Positions 11,450 to 20,946 of a stretch of DNA of 64,000 bases are shown piece after piece. The position numbers and the translations under genes were made by a program. Under the pieces are notes generated by a model. That model made no database searches. It saw only the letters and a list, made by a program, of their open reading frames with translations, and was not told the origin of the DNA. The stretch covers positions 1 through 64,000 of the forward strand of contig JABANP010000115.1 in the NCBI GenBank assembly GCA_013115135.1, read 5' to 3'. The stretch comes from Perkinsus olseni (taxonomy: Eukaryota; Perkinsozoa; Perkinsida; Perkinsidae). The stretch's first letter is position 1. Every line of letters begins with the position of its first letter.

Positions 11450-12310
11450 ATACGCTATCACTGGTCTACCGCAGTTCTTGAAGCGGTAGACCCGCTTCTT
11501 GACAAGAAGCGATGCTTGACCGCTGGACCAATTTGCTCCGACCAAATCGACATTAACCATACTGTCTGGACTCTCATGTTTCCCAAGTGAGGTCAGTCTT
11601 GGGGCTTAAGTTGAGGTTTCCAGACCGTAAGCCGCATTCGCTTCGCGTTGGCAACGGAATATGCTTACCGGCTCATTGGCGATCTCTGACCCAGGATCTG
11701 GGTCTCAGATCAGTGATCTGAGATCACCGATATGGACGAGTACCAACTAAGAGCAAGTTGTACAAGAACCGATACTACCATCGTGATGATGACACACACA
11801 CAATAGCACACACAGTGGCACTGGCTAAGGTTCATATTCGCAGCCTAGCCGTTGTTGCTTGGGTACATAACTGACTGGTACTGCCTGTGCTGTGAATTGA
11901 TCGTTATTACTGTGTTGTTCAAGGTTTATTCCCATTCGTATGATCTCTCCGCATTACGTCGAATTCCCAAATCTTTCAGGCGTGCCCGTGGAACTTTGTG
12001 TCACTGAGGCATATTTGGCGTAGATGCTCGGCTGTCCGGTTTCATGTTTCCTCCGTTCGATACTGAGCTCATCGCGATCTGGGCTGAAGGATGGACTGTG
12101 AAGTTGAAAAGTGGATGTGCGGCAGACCCACTACGAGTGGATCTGTGACAGATCATCTTTGTCAGGGCGACCCGGGCCGGGCCTCTCTAACGGCCCATCA
12201 CTGAGTTGGCAGATAAAGAACGGCCATAGGCTATGGCCCATAGCTCGGCCCGAGCAAAAGTACGCGTGACGAGTCGTCACTGACGACTAACATACGCAAT
12301 CACACTGAGG
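11450..12310. repeat. Hairpin chain
   Basis: A run of different short palindromes: GGTCTACCGC...GCGGTAGACC, CGCTTCTTGACAAGAAGCG, GACCCAGGATCTGGGTC, CTCAGATCAGTGATCTGAG, CCACTACGAGTGG, ATCTGTGACAGAT, GGCCATAGGCTATGGCC, AGTCGTCACTGACGACT. They share no sequence with one another. No protein-coding gene is evident from 11.6 to 12.4 kb. Confidence 0.6.
11465..11550 (-). other. tRNA-Asp(GTC)-like fragment
   Basis: On the minus strand TTGGTCCAGCGGTCAAGC resembles a D-arm/A-box. It is followed by GCTTC-TTGTCAA-GAAGC, a 5-bp anticodon stem with a seven-base loop whose centre is GTC. Downstream is a hairpin TACCGC...GCGGTA whose loop begins TTCAAGA, like a T-loop but too long. No acceptor stem pairs, so this is probably a tRNA-derived pseudogene or a fortuitous hairpin. 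Confidence 0.35.
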
Positions 12311-12707
12311 GGCGGTGGTGGAGAGAGACAGACGAATCGGCCATTGGCCGAGAATCTTGCACTCTTCCTCTCACTTTAATTTCCTCAATTCGTGTTGGTC
12401 ACAGCGCAGAGTCTTTGCCGTTTCCTTTCCGCCGATCGAAAGCTGGCCTGAGTCGAGTCTTCTTCTTCCGGCTCGAAGTGAATCTTTACCCTGACGGTTT
12501 TGCCACTCCTTCGGAGAGGGCACATTCTGGCAAAACTGAGACGACCAAGGAGCCGTCTCGGAGACTGGAGCCGGGCGGTGTCTTCATTTCGCTACGACCT
12601 ATGATCGACCTAAGATACCCTTGCGAGTTTTCATTCCCATCCTCCTTCAATGTCTCGCCGGTGCACTCCACGGAAAGCGGCGATCGAAGCTCGGAAACGA
12701 CTAAGTC

Positions 12708-13145
12708 TTGGGAGCCGCCAAGGAACGAGACGTGAGCCCAGCGGCTTCCCTTTCGATCGTTGTGAAGGAATCGCGTTCAGGAACGAAGGGTTCCCCCCGG
12801 CGGACCCAGCGATCGACTCCCAAGGTCGATCGAAAATCCTCGCTGTGCGAAGATACGTCTGGGAGCTGCAAGAAAAGTGGTAGGAGAAAATTCTGGTTCG
12901 AAGATGATGAGATTGGGGAGCTGGCGAGAGACTGTCGCGCGGGAAGGAAAACTCTGTGGGAGAAATTGGCTGGGTACTCGATACAGGTGGGGCTGTCGGG
13001 GAGGGGCCAGCCAGGGGTCGAACTGGTTGTTGCTCAGTTTGATTTTGATGAGAGAAGGTTGAATTTGAAGGTTGGTGAAGGGGATTTGGGACGAGGAGAG
13101 AGCCAGGTGTATTTGGTAGTAACGTCTAGGGAGGGTCGGGATTAA
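12708..13145 (+). CDS. Hypothetical basic protein or exon
   Basis: An open frame of 145 codons starts at ATG. Its first half is serine/lysine/arginine-rich (SRSGTKGSPRRTQRSTPKVD) and its middle is charged (RKFWFEDDEIGELARDCRAG). The opposite strand is also open over most of the same stretch, so coding strand is uncertain. I recognise no domain. Confidence 0.25.
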   Translation: MGAAKERDVSPAASLSIVVKESRSGTKGSPRRTQRSTPKVDRKSSLCEDTSGSCKKSGRRKFWFEDDEIGELARDCRAGRKTLWEKLAGYSIQVGLSGRGQPGVELVVAQFDFDERRLNLKVGEGDLGRGESQVYLVVTSREGRD

Positions 13146-13209
13146 CACAACAGACAAACCGCAGGACAGAAGCACGGCGAAATGTGCTGGGCTTTGCTGG
13201 GTCGTGTGA

Positions 13210-13262
13210 TTATTCGACGTAGAGGCCGTAGGTTCGACCCCTAGTTGGCGCATTTTCTTTAC
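13210..13262 (+). other. tRNA 3-prime-half-like sequence
   Basis: GGCCGTAGGTTCGACCCCTA reads as a variable-loop end plus T-arm with a GGTTCGA B-box core. It is followed by an acceptor-like TTGGCGCA and then TTTT. Only the 3-prime half of a tRNA is present. Candidate splice sites flank it on either strand, but the host gene is not resolved here. Confidence 0.5.
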
Positions 13263-13476
13263 GTTCCTTGTCTACCGTCGGTATCATCCCCTCCCGTGCG
13301 ATCTCCTGCTCCGCTACGCTTAGCGGGCTGGCCGAAATCTGGATGTCGTCGAGATTGTCCGTTGGCACGACCATCAGTGACTGGATGCGGTATCTTCTGT
13401 CCAATCATTCGTGTCGCTTCTGGCGTCTATTGAGAGATAGACAATAGACAATAGGGCGAGGCTTCGCTCGAAGTTG

Positions 13477-13897
13477 ATGTCTCTTAAGGTTAACGAGGTT
13501 GTATTTGACATACGTAATTGCCTCGGAGCTTCGATGTTCGCGGAGGGCTTCCCGGAGTGCAAACTGAAGGAAGTGGGAGAGCGAGGACGATACGCTGGTT
13601 CCACCATCAACTGTGCATCCTTATGTGTAGGGAGAGGAGTGGTATTACCTGTTGAACGAGATGTAGTTGCAGATACAAGATGACCGCCGCAATGCGCCCA
13701 AGGGATCGTCGCCAATCGTACTGGCTTCCTGTCTGTATCGATATGACGCCGTTAGTCGGGATGCTATGATATTGTTGTTTACGACAGCTAAGAGCGTTGA
13801 ATACCCCGCTCTTAGAGGTAATGACCCGGGTTCGAATCCTGGCTGGGCTTTTTGGCCGTATTTCATTCGAGATTATGGACATCTCTTTGCGCCCTGA
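13477..13897 (+). CDS. Small hypothetical protein, three exons
   Basis: Exon 1 (13477-13626) starts at ATG (MSLKVNEVVFDIRNC). A 46-bp intron (13627-13672) leads to exon 2 (13673-13817; DDRRNAPKGSSPIVLASC). A 54-bp intron (13818-13871) carrying a tRNA T-arm leads to a short last exon ending in TGA at 13897. The product would be 106 residues. The 54-bp intron has no stop in frame, so retention would also keep the frame open. Frame continuity across both introns is the main support. The family is not recognised and the minus strand is partly open too. Confidence 0.35.
13818..13871 (+). other. 54-bp intron with tRNA T-arm
   Basis: Donor GTAATG, then GACCCGGGTTCGAATCC (T-arm with perfect B-box GGTTCGAATCC), TGGCTGGGCT, a T-run and a CATTCGAG acceptor. 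It has the size and layout of the other tRNA-half introns in this window. Confidence 0.55.
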
Positions 13898-14533
13898 AAT
13901 GAAGTTATCAATGAGAACCGCAGATTATGAAAATCCGAAGGTTTCGCGAAATTCGATCGTGACGACCTCTCGGTGCCACCGAGTCGGGGGTAATGATGAT
14001 TTACCGTACGCATTGCTCCCGTGCTTGCGGGGCGTTACACTCACTCGAAGTTCATCGACCGGATGAAATTCCTGCTCTTGGGATGGGTTGTTGTAAGCGG
14101 GGTATAGTTGCGTAATTCCGAGGAACGCCCCCCCCTGGGGCCCTGGGGGCCCGGGGGGCCCGGCTAGCAGCAGGTTTGGGTCTGAGCTTCTGGAGAGTGT
14201 GTATGGCAATAGTAGTGCACTAGAGCTGTGAAGGGCGTGTCCAGTCCCCACCATGTCCCGATCAATTTCATGAGCTTCCAGTGGAGATATAACGAGCAAG
14301 TAGCACCGGAAATTCGGGAAGCGGGAGTGGAAAATGGCAATCATCTGGAAGAAGATGGAAGCTTATTAAGTCGATCGGGAAGTAGTGGAGATTGGACAGG
14401 CCCTCCACCGCTCTGTTGCTCTATGAAGTAAAGTTTTGAAACGGAAGTGACAATCCATCAAAGCGATTGGTTCCTCGAGACTTTCTGAATTGGCTAGGTT
14501 GGACTTCACATTGGAGTTCATCTTTGTTTGCAG

Positions 14534-15547
14534 GTCGTCGAGGGTACGAGATGGATTGCCGCGGCCGGGGTCTTGGGAGGTTCTTGGACGCCCAGTTGTG
14601 TGAGTGGTTGATGAAGTATAAAGAATGCCGATCGGCTTATGTGGAGATGCTCAATCAACAAGTTGCTAAGTTCTGGATGAAGATTGGGTGAGAAGGGATG
14701 GAGTCGAAATCTGAGAATTACTGGTCTAGTGGTAGAGCGCACGGTTGCTCCTTGCGGGGTCGTTGGTTCGATCCAGAGTAGAGTTACCGTAGCATCATGT
14801 TTTCACCGTATCTGTGCTCTCTACATCATACCGGAAACGCTTTCGCCTTTTCTCGGGGCTAGCACGTGTCCTCGGGGAGCGGTCGGAGGCGATTGGCAGA
14901 AATTTGACTACTCGCGCGGTCGTTGTCTAGCGGAGCGAAGCGGTGATTTTCCCTTTTTTGCAGTTACGTGCCATTGATCAGCCGGCATGACGTCAATCAG
15001 ACGTTTCGAGGCTTCCACGGTACGGTCCTGGCGCGGAAGATGTTATGGTATTGAATGGTGGGGTCCCCGAGACGCGACTTACATGCGATAGGTCGTGGGT
15101 TCAATCCCGGGAGGTGGTATATTGTTATGGGAATCAGTTGCTCATTCTTGTCTGCAGGAGGATATTTGAGTCTTCGTACTTACCCTTCAAGAGGGTCACT
15201 CCTTTATGCTCTGCTGGCGGGTTGCGTTCAGGGCAATCTTGCACATCTTGGTCATCTCGCATTTCCTCAACGTTTGGTTCTCTGCGCCCATGCGAATAGC
15301 CCTTGTATGCTTCTTCTCCAACGCTATAGTTTTGATACTTCTCCTGCTGGTTGCTGCAGCGACCGCAGGGAAACCGCATAAGAGGAGGAACCCGGAAATC
15401 GGTGAGAGATCCCGGGTTCGATTCCCAGCGCCTGCATTTTACGCCGGCTCAGATAGCGTCGAGGAGGCTACTGGACTGACAGCGGATGACGATGGAAAAG
15501 CGCCATGGGGCCGACTAGAGGCTCAGTATCGGCTGTTCGTGAAGTAA
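14534..15547 (+). CDS. GNAT-like acetyltransferase segment joined to membrane segments
   Basis: Exon 14534-14687 contains RGRGLGRFLDAQLCEWL, matching motif A (R/Q-x-x-G-x-G) of GNAT N-acetyltransferases, and ends NQQVAKFWMKIG, the usual N...A..FW/Y.K.G block. A 276-bp intron (14688-14963) leads to exon 14964-15019 (YVPLISRHDVNQTF). A 172-bp intron leads to exon 15192-15401 with two hydrophobic stretches (AILHILVISHFLNVWF; SNAIVLILLLLVAAATAG) and a basic tail. A 51-bp intron then leads to the last exon, ending TAA at 15547. Phases agree at each junction. The 5-prime end is unresolved, and an exon may lie at about 14280-14430. Acetyl-CoA binding follows from the motif. The attached membrane anchor is unusual and could instead mean two genes were joined by me. 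Confidence 0.5.
14707..14785 (+). other. Near full-length tRNA-like sequence in intron
   Basis: Within intron 14688-14963: TGGTCTAGTGGTAGAGC (A-box/D-arm), an anticodon-arm-sized segment, then GGTCGTTGGTTCGATCC (variable loop, T-arm and B-box). The T-loop lacks one base and no acceptor stem closes. The D-arm and GCGCACG context resemble tRNA-Ala, but the anticodon is not clear. Confidence 0.55.
14930..14941 (+). repeat. GCGGAGCGAAGC intron motif
   Basis: Lies 22 bases upstream of the acceptor of intron 14688-14963, followed by GGTGATTTTCCC. Further copies at 16600-16611, 16902-16913, 55167-55178 and 56802-56813. Confidence 0.6.
15056..15118 (+). other. tRNA-Val(TAC)-like sequence in intron
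   Basis: Inside intron 15020-15191. The stretch GACTTACATGCGATAGGTC corresponds to an anticodon arm with loop CTTACAT (TAC) and variable loop. It is followed by GTGGGTTCAATCCC, a T-arm with a GGTTCAATCC B-box, and GGGAGGTGGTA. The 5-prime part (GGTGGGGTCCCCGAGACGCGA) is a degraded D-arm. It reads like a decayed tRNA-Val rather than an active gene. Confidence 0.6.
15402..15452 (+). other. 51-bp intron with tRNA 3-prime half
   Basis: GTGAGAGATCCCGGGTTCGA, then TTCCCAGCGCCTGCA, then TTTT and an acceptor GGCTCAG. Variable-loop end, T-arm, acceptor 3-prime strand and terminator-like T-run are in tRNA order. The flanking exons join in frame (...RRNPEI / DSVEEATG...). Confidence 0.7.
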
Positions 15548-16340
15548 TAGTCGTTCCTTTGTATCCTGGTCGGGATAGTATATCCTTTTCTTCAACCCTC
15601 GCTGGCTGGGGTTCGACACCGGATGTTGTCGTAGCATAACGGGGCAATTAACCATTTTTCCTACCGCTTATGAACAGCAATGGCGTTCGCTGAAATTCCT
15701 CGTGAAAATATGGTAGTAAGTAACTAATTTCGCTTCTCGAAAATCGCCGCTTGATTCGAGGCTGATGGAACTCCACAGTACTCCGGGGGTATCCGCGGGT
15801 GAACCAGTGTTGTGGGGAGCCTGCCTCTGCTGGAGCTTCTCGATTCCTCGTCGTCTGTCAGGCTACTAGACATTGCCATACCAGTCATGGCCATGGTGTT
15901 TGGTATTTGTTTTTTTATTGAGATGAACATCCTCATCGACGCTAAGGAGCATGGGTCGATGGCTGATGTGGCGTAAGTCGCTTGCGTGGGGGGATGGACA
16001 GGGACCGCCGGGAGAAGACGTTTGGGGTGTAGTTTTTGCAACACGCGACCCAAGGCTCGAGCTTAGAGACGCTTGTTGGGCTTCTAGGCGGAGGCGTGGC
16101 GTATAAAAGCTGAAGTTTGGGTATACATGGCCGTTGTCGACCTCAATTTATCGTATAATGGTGGCACGGCCATAGGTTTATTTCTTGTTTTGCTGTTTTG
16201 CCGTTCTTGCGGTGTTGAGCTGCCCTGTAACGCGCAGAGCTGTTGGGAGTACGACAGCGATCAAAACTAGCTCGGTCGAGTGTTGCGTATTGGAAATGTT
16301 AAAATTCGCCTCCTCGGGCTTGTAAGGTTGTCGTGAGGGG
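15548..16340. other. Intergenic, no gene resolved
   Basis: A minus-strand frame at 15724-16053 is open but unsupported. A T-arm-like GGCTGGGGTTCGACACCGG sits near 15601-15619, and a TATAAAA box near 16100 could belong to the next plus-strand gene. Confidence 0.3.
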
Positions 16341-16361
16341 TTCCTTCTGGCTCGAGTAGTT

Positions 16362-16769
16362 ATGGTTCCAGCCTCATGTTCGGGAGGTATCGGGATCGAT
16401 TCAATCGTCTGTGTTTTTATGTTCAGTTACGTTCCTGTGTCCTCCATTGAGAACATCCTTCTCGCTAAGGAGGCAGCTGAGGCCTCGTGGGTGCCCCCCA
16501 AGACCGTCAGCGTAGAAGTCGAGCTCCCGATCAAGCAAGTGGTGTTCCCTCCCCACCTTGTAAGTGTTGTCACGAGTGGAAAATCGCAAAACATGAATCG
16601 CTTCGCTCCGCCCTTTCAGGTTGCTCGCGAAGCCCTAGCATCGCAATCTTTGACGGTGTCTCCCGGCAGCAAGGAAAGAGTCGCACTTGACATGCCCACC
16701 AGCACCGGAGGGAAGATACAACTCATCTTGGATCATGCAGCGCTAGCTAGTGTCATCAAAAACAAGTAG
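16362..16769 (+). CDS. Hypothetical protein, possibly GOLD-like fold
   Basis: Two exons separated by a 60-bp intron (16560-16619). The first ends VSVEVELPIKQVVFPPH; the second ends GGKIQLILDHAALASVIKNK before TAG. The spacing of a charged beta pattern and the final G-x-I-x-L-x-L-D-x-x-x-x-x-x-x-x-x-K recall the last strands of GOLD domains, but this is a weak visual resemblance. An ATG at 16362 opens the frame, though an acceptor TTCAG at 16422-16426 could mean upstream exons exist. Confidence 0.35.
   Translation: MVPASCSGGIGIDSIVCVFMFSYVPVSSIENILLAKEAAEASWVPPKTVSVEVELPIKQVVFPPHLVSVVTSGKSQNMNRFAPPFQVAREALASQSLTVSPGSKERVALDMPTSTGGKIQLILDHAALASVIKNK
16560..16619 (+). other. 60-bp intron with GCTTCGCTCCGC motif
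   Basis: Donor GTAAGT, AAAATCGC, then ATCGCTTCGCTCCGC and CCTTTCAG acceptor. It carries the reverse-complement orientation of the GCGGAGCGAAGC motif found in other introns. Confidence 0.65.
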
Positions 16770-17323
16770 CAGGCGGTGTGATGTAAAAAGCGCGCGCCCC
16801 AGTGATCGATTTGGCAGGTATAGTCGGAAGGAGGCTGACATTACGCTGGATCTCGGGCACGTTGTTATCGTTGAACACGTCGGGTGCGTTGATAGGGGCA
16901 GGCGGAGCGAAGCGGACGGAGTGGCCGTTGGGGCAAAAGGTGATGAGGATGTTCCTGGGCGGGTAGCCGCTCGGTGGAGATTCCCCGTACTACGTACCAT
17001 TGCAGACAGTCTGTAGTATTATATTAAGTGTTATTATTATATCGAGGACAGGGTTCTGAGGGCCGGTGTTGCGCTGGAGGGTTGGGGGGCTTGAAGCCTA
17101 GGGACAACCTAAGATTCATACTGGGGAGTTGACGAAGTGGCAGGCAGTTGTTTATGAAACGGTCGATCGATATCGGAGCGAAACGACTAGATTTTATTGT
17201 TGCTCTTTTCACGTTGTTTTTGATGCTTTGTTGTTAAGCAGGAGTATTTAGGTGGAAAAAATTGAGAACTTTCCGGAAATTTCCGAAAAAAATTTCTGCC
17301 AGTTTTGTCGCTCTCTTTTGATC
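16770..17323. other. Intergenic with one GCGGAGCGAAGC copy
   Basis: No convincing coding sequence. The copy at 16902-16913 is not placed in a defined intron. Confidence 0.3.
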
Positions 17324-18900
17324 ATGGGTTGCGGAGCATCTTCCTCCAGCAAGTCTGAGGAGGTCGTCAAGACGGTCCCAGTTGAGGTACATGAAACGGT
17401 TAGATACTCGATTGTTCATGGACATGCGTGTCTTTACTTTTTAGGAGCCCAAGGCTGTCGAAGAGGAAGCTCCGGCTGCAGCCGGGAATGACGGTGAGCT
17501 TGCGCGATCTTGCTCCACTTGTCTTCACTTGCTTTTTCTCAGACGCTGGTCCTGAGAGTATGAGGGCGTCGGTGTCGAACTATGTTCAGGGGCTGGCAAG
17601 TGCAGCCACCGGTGACCAAACTTTTGGGGAAAATCGGAAAATTCGGCGCGGAAAATCCTTTTTTCGTCGCGACATCAGTCGACCCGATCTTGCCGCAAAT
17701 GCCACCCGTGCTGCTTTTTTCTCGTCGCCGTCGTCCGTATCGAACGCAAGAAGTGGCGAAGTCAGCGGCGTTCTCAATAGGGGCTCTAGCTGGTTGAGTA
17801 CGGTCGGTATGATCGCGTTGCTCGCGCTTAACGGCTCCATAATATCAATCATACTGGTTGTTAAGAAGGGTGGTAGTCTGGTCTGGTTGAAGGAAAACCT
17901 TCTGATTGTTGGGCTAGTTGTATTCTCTGATTGAGGGAAACGTTGAGGAAATGTAAGAGAGCAAGATAAGCACATGTTGTAGATAAACCGGCTGATGGCG
18001 AGGCTGCCCAGGCGCCTGTGATCAACGTGGATGGGGTACCGGCAGTTGCGGCTTATGATGCTAATGAATGGGGGAAGGTGGGATGGATCCCGGGTGCTTT
18101 GGTTCACGGACAAGGATGTTGACCGCTGTGCTATTTGTCAGAATGAAAAAGACGCGCCTGAAGAGAGCAAGCCAGGAGAGAACGTGAGCAGCGGGCTATT
18201 TTCGTGGCGCGCGGTCATTTGTTGTCTCAGGCCCAGCCTGCGGTAGAGGACGAGGAGGGCCCTGTAGATCCAGCGCCTTCTGCCGCGGAAGAAACTCCGA
18301 CCGAAACAGCTGCAGCTGCTGTTCCCGAGAACAAGAAGGAAGTACTGAGGCGGTTGGAGCGCGCAGTTTTAGAGTTGATAATTTTCTATTTCAGAGCGGG
18401 AATGAGGAAGTTGCGGAAGCTGAAGGAAAGAAGGAGGAGCCGGCCGCTGAAGAGGTACTAGGGGTGGTACTAGTTTTTTGGGCCATTGCGTTTGGAGTGG
18501 TACGGTAAGGTGGAATGGTGTTCGGCACGTGCTAGTTTTCCGCCCTAACCGCTGCGAAGTGAGAATAGAATTTTGTCTCAATATTTTCGAGAAAGTATTT
18601 AGCGCGGGATTAGCTTTCCTCAGTGGCAGATTGTCTAGCTTACCAAGAGTCCTTTGCAGTGGGCCTTGAGTTATAACCACAGTAGTAACATCAGGCTAGG
18701 CTAGCAAGGCAGACCGTCACCAAAGGAGCGAGCCAGTCAATTGTGTATGATGTTTCCTTGCACTCAGGCCGCCACCGCCCCTGCTGAGGAGGCTCCTGCG
18801 GAAGCTGCTGTGGAGGAAGGGGGAGAGGTAGTACTAATACGGCTGTGAGAGGCTCATCGTGAACGGTGGTCGGTTGTAGGCCGCCGCTGCCGAAGGATAA
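17324..18900 (+). CDS. Acidic Ala/Glu/Pro-rich protein with N-myristoylation signal
   Basis: Eight exons: 17324-17386, 17445-17493, 17543-17557, 17983-18077, 18231-18341, 18395-18454, 18768-18827 and 18880-18900. They join in frame to give 157 residues ending in TAA. The N-terminus MGCGASSSSK fits an N-myristoylation site with an adjacent cysteine for palmitoylation, so the protein is probably membrane-anchored on the cytosolic face. The rest is low complexity (EPKAVEEEAPAAAGND, APSAAEETPTETAAAAV, APAEEAPAEAAVEEGGE), disordered and without hydrophobic spans. No enzymatic motif is present. Tiny exons with repeated Ala/Glu/Pro content suggest growth by exon duplication. Exon 3 is only 15 bases and is the least certain. 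Confidence 0.6.
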
Positions 18901-19330
18901 TTTACCAGCCTATTCACATCATTTTTTACATGCCCGAGGCGTCTATGAAATTGTTGTTACTTGTTCTTTTCTTGTTTCGTTAAAACCCTTCAATGCAGTT
19001 GGTGGAGGGAGAGGAGCGCGGAGCGAGGCTTTGCCTGCTGTCTCCGTAGGATGGTAGTGTAGGTCATAACAAAAGAAGATTGGTCGCTTGTCTACTGGTC
19101 TATCACCGTTGCCGATACTCTATCCGTTACTTGAATGATAATAGGTGGACAGGGACGATCTGTGGACGAGTTGTAGGGTTTGTTTCGTGAAGGGAAGACG
19201 CCCGGCGTAGAGCCTAGGCCCTGAAAGGAAGATTTGTGCTGGTTGGTGTGAGCTGTACGATTGTGTACAGTAGCGTGTATCAAATGGGGCCAGCATGCTT
19301 TTAGCGTATCGGCCTGGATGGCTTATCTGT

Positions 19331-19850
19331 CTAGTCAATCTTGTAGACTCTAGCGAAGCTCTCGCGGTCTGTTGGAGTGGCCAGGCCGTATGGCAACCGC
19401 GGTGGGCAACCGCTTCTGTACCTCATGAGCAGCCGTGAGTAGAGGGGAGTCTGGGCGCGCGCCACGCGTATCCTTTGGCCGGCGTCTTCGACCATGAGGG
19501 GGACACACGGTGTGCGCAGGCTGATCCGGGCTTCGGGTGCACTGCATGGGCCCTTAGGCCGGAAAGCCTTCTTCCAGCAGAGTCCTTCTCGACGGTAGTT
19601 GGTCACTTTTTATGGGCTTCGACACTTTTGCCGTGTGGAGAGCACCAAGCAGGGATGAAGGGAGAACCGTAGAGGTGATACTGAGGGAAGTTCTATGGTT
19701 TTGTCGCGCGCCACGAAATTACGTTCAGGGCCGGCTTTCTTATTATGACGGTGCAATCTGTAGTCTAAACTGAATATTCTCGAAACGCTGGGGGAAGACC
19801 GAGGCCGACTATTGGCGGCCCGGCGTCGCTTGGTCAATATGCTCATCAAG
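19331..19850 (-). CDS. Hypothetical minus-strand gene, 3-prime part
   Basis: An open minus-strand stretch reads KKAFRPKGPCSAPEARISL, then RIRVARAQTPLYSRLLM, and ends in a stop at 19331. Upstream, LDYRLHRHNKKAGPE ends at a GTAATTTCG donor (intron upper end 19722), whose intron carries the CGCGCCACGAAATT motif in reverse orientation. No domain is recognised. A second frame is open over the same bases, so the reading frame is tentative. Confidence 0.3.
19705..19720 (-). repeat. CGCGCCACGAAATT intron motif
   Basis: Plus-strand CGCGCGCCACGAAATT, lying just inside the donor of a minus-strand intron. Copies at 22003-22016, 22955-22970 and 23449-23464 lie in rhodopsin introns on the opposite strand. 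Confidence 0.6.
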
Positions 19851-20027
19851 TTGCCGCTTACGCACTCCTATGAGCGTTCTAAGGGGAGTGGTGACAAGCG
19901 TTGGCAGCCGGCATCACTGTCACTAAGTATGAGTTCATCGTCTCTATGGCCGGCGGAATAGTATAGATTTTGGATGAGCATGTCCATCTTACTCCGCTCG
20001 AGAAATGCGACATTTGCGGTTGAATCA

Positions 20028-20870
20028 TTAGTCTTGGTCTGGGGTGAGGAGTTCCCAGATGGGGCTGTTCAGGTTGTGGAGCTTTACGTAGGAGGGGAGG
20101 GCGGCTGGGAGGTGGACGGGGAGCTCAGCACTAAGGTGGGGCTCTTCTTGGAAGGGGTAATATTGTATTCTTTGAAATCTAGTTCCGGATGAACGACAGT
20201 AGCACATTTGACCAGAGTCAGGAAGTAATAGTGATTTTTTCTGGAGATTTTTTCAAGAAAAAATTTAGGAGATTGAAAGTTCAAATTCCCCCTTTCTTTT
20301 CCAGCACGACTCGCAGTGCTTCTCTGGAGTGCTCCGACTGCTTCTGGGTGGTCCTTTGCGGAGCCTCTAATGACGTCGTGAGCACGCAAAGACTGGAGCT
20401 CCCTTTTAGTCAATCTTTTCGTGAAGGGATCGGTCGATTTTTCTGCCAAATATTGGGTTTTTTGGATAAAATTGTAACTTGGCATTTCACGTCTGCAGCA
20501 TAGTATTGCAGACCACCTCTTATCCCGTAAATATGATGAGTTGAAGGAGTACTTGCGATTCCTCAGGGGAGCTGCCGTAGCGGAGATTTCTTCGTGTGGA
20601 GGGACTTGGAGATTGAGATAGCCCCTCCCTGTGAGGAGGAGGAGGACAGAGGGGTACAGGTGTACAGCAGTCCAGTTCCGAAGGTGGGAAAGTCGATGAT
20701 CTTCTGGCTTATCTGGCGAGGGCGGGTAACGTCGAGCACTTGAAGTTTAGGACGAGTGTTAGCGTGTTGTTATCTTTCGTAGCATCGTTGATTGTTGACA
20801 AGTGATTCAATGAAATTCAATGATATTGATTGTACGCGCGGACTGATCGGAATCATCCACTTTAAAAGGA
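20028..20870 (-). CDS. Unrecognised minus-strand gene, divergent from rhodopsin
   Basis: Three coherent pieces lie in order on the minus strand: GYLNLQVPPHEEISATAAPL and RKYSFNSSYLRDKRW (about 20500-20640), a charged segment EAPQRTTQKQSEHSREALRV (about 20300-20380), and a C-terminus ELPVHLPAALPSYVKLHNLN ending TPDQD and a stop at 20028. GT-AG junctions can be placed between them, but I did not fix all borders. A minus-strand start near 20.87 kb would face the rhodopsin start across a short shared upstream region. No family is recognised. Confidence 0.4.
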
Positions 20871-20946
20871 TTGGTCATACCGCAACTTGACCGCATCGAG
20901 TTCGGGAGCAGAGTGCGTTCCAGCTGATGGGTTAGTTTTCCTTCAG

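Noticed and set aside
12777..13253. 158-residue minus-strand gene
   Set aside because: It overlaps an open plus-strand frame and ends inside a tRNA-like sequence; composition is not more coding-like than the other strand.
13645..13866. Minus-strand coding frame reading GFEPGSLPLR
   Set aside because: This peptide is the familiar artefact of translating a tRNA T-arm in reverse; the plus-strand exon-intron model explains the region better.
13925..14344. Collagen-like GPPGPPGPQG protein on the minus strand
   Set aside because: It comes from a low-complexity run of G/C homopolymers at about 14127-14162 and is not supported by flanking exons.
16095..16105. TATA box as an annotated promoter
   Set aside because: TATAAAA is present, but the transcription start of the following gene is not known, so it is mentioned only in the gap note.
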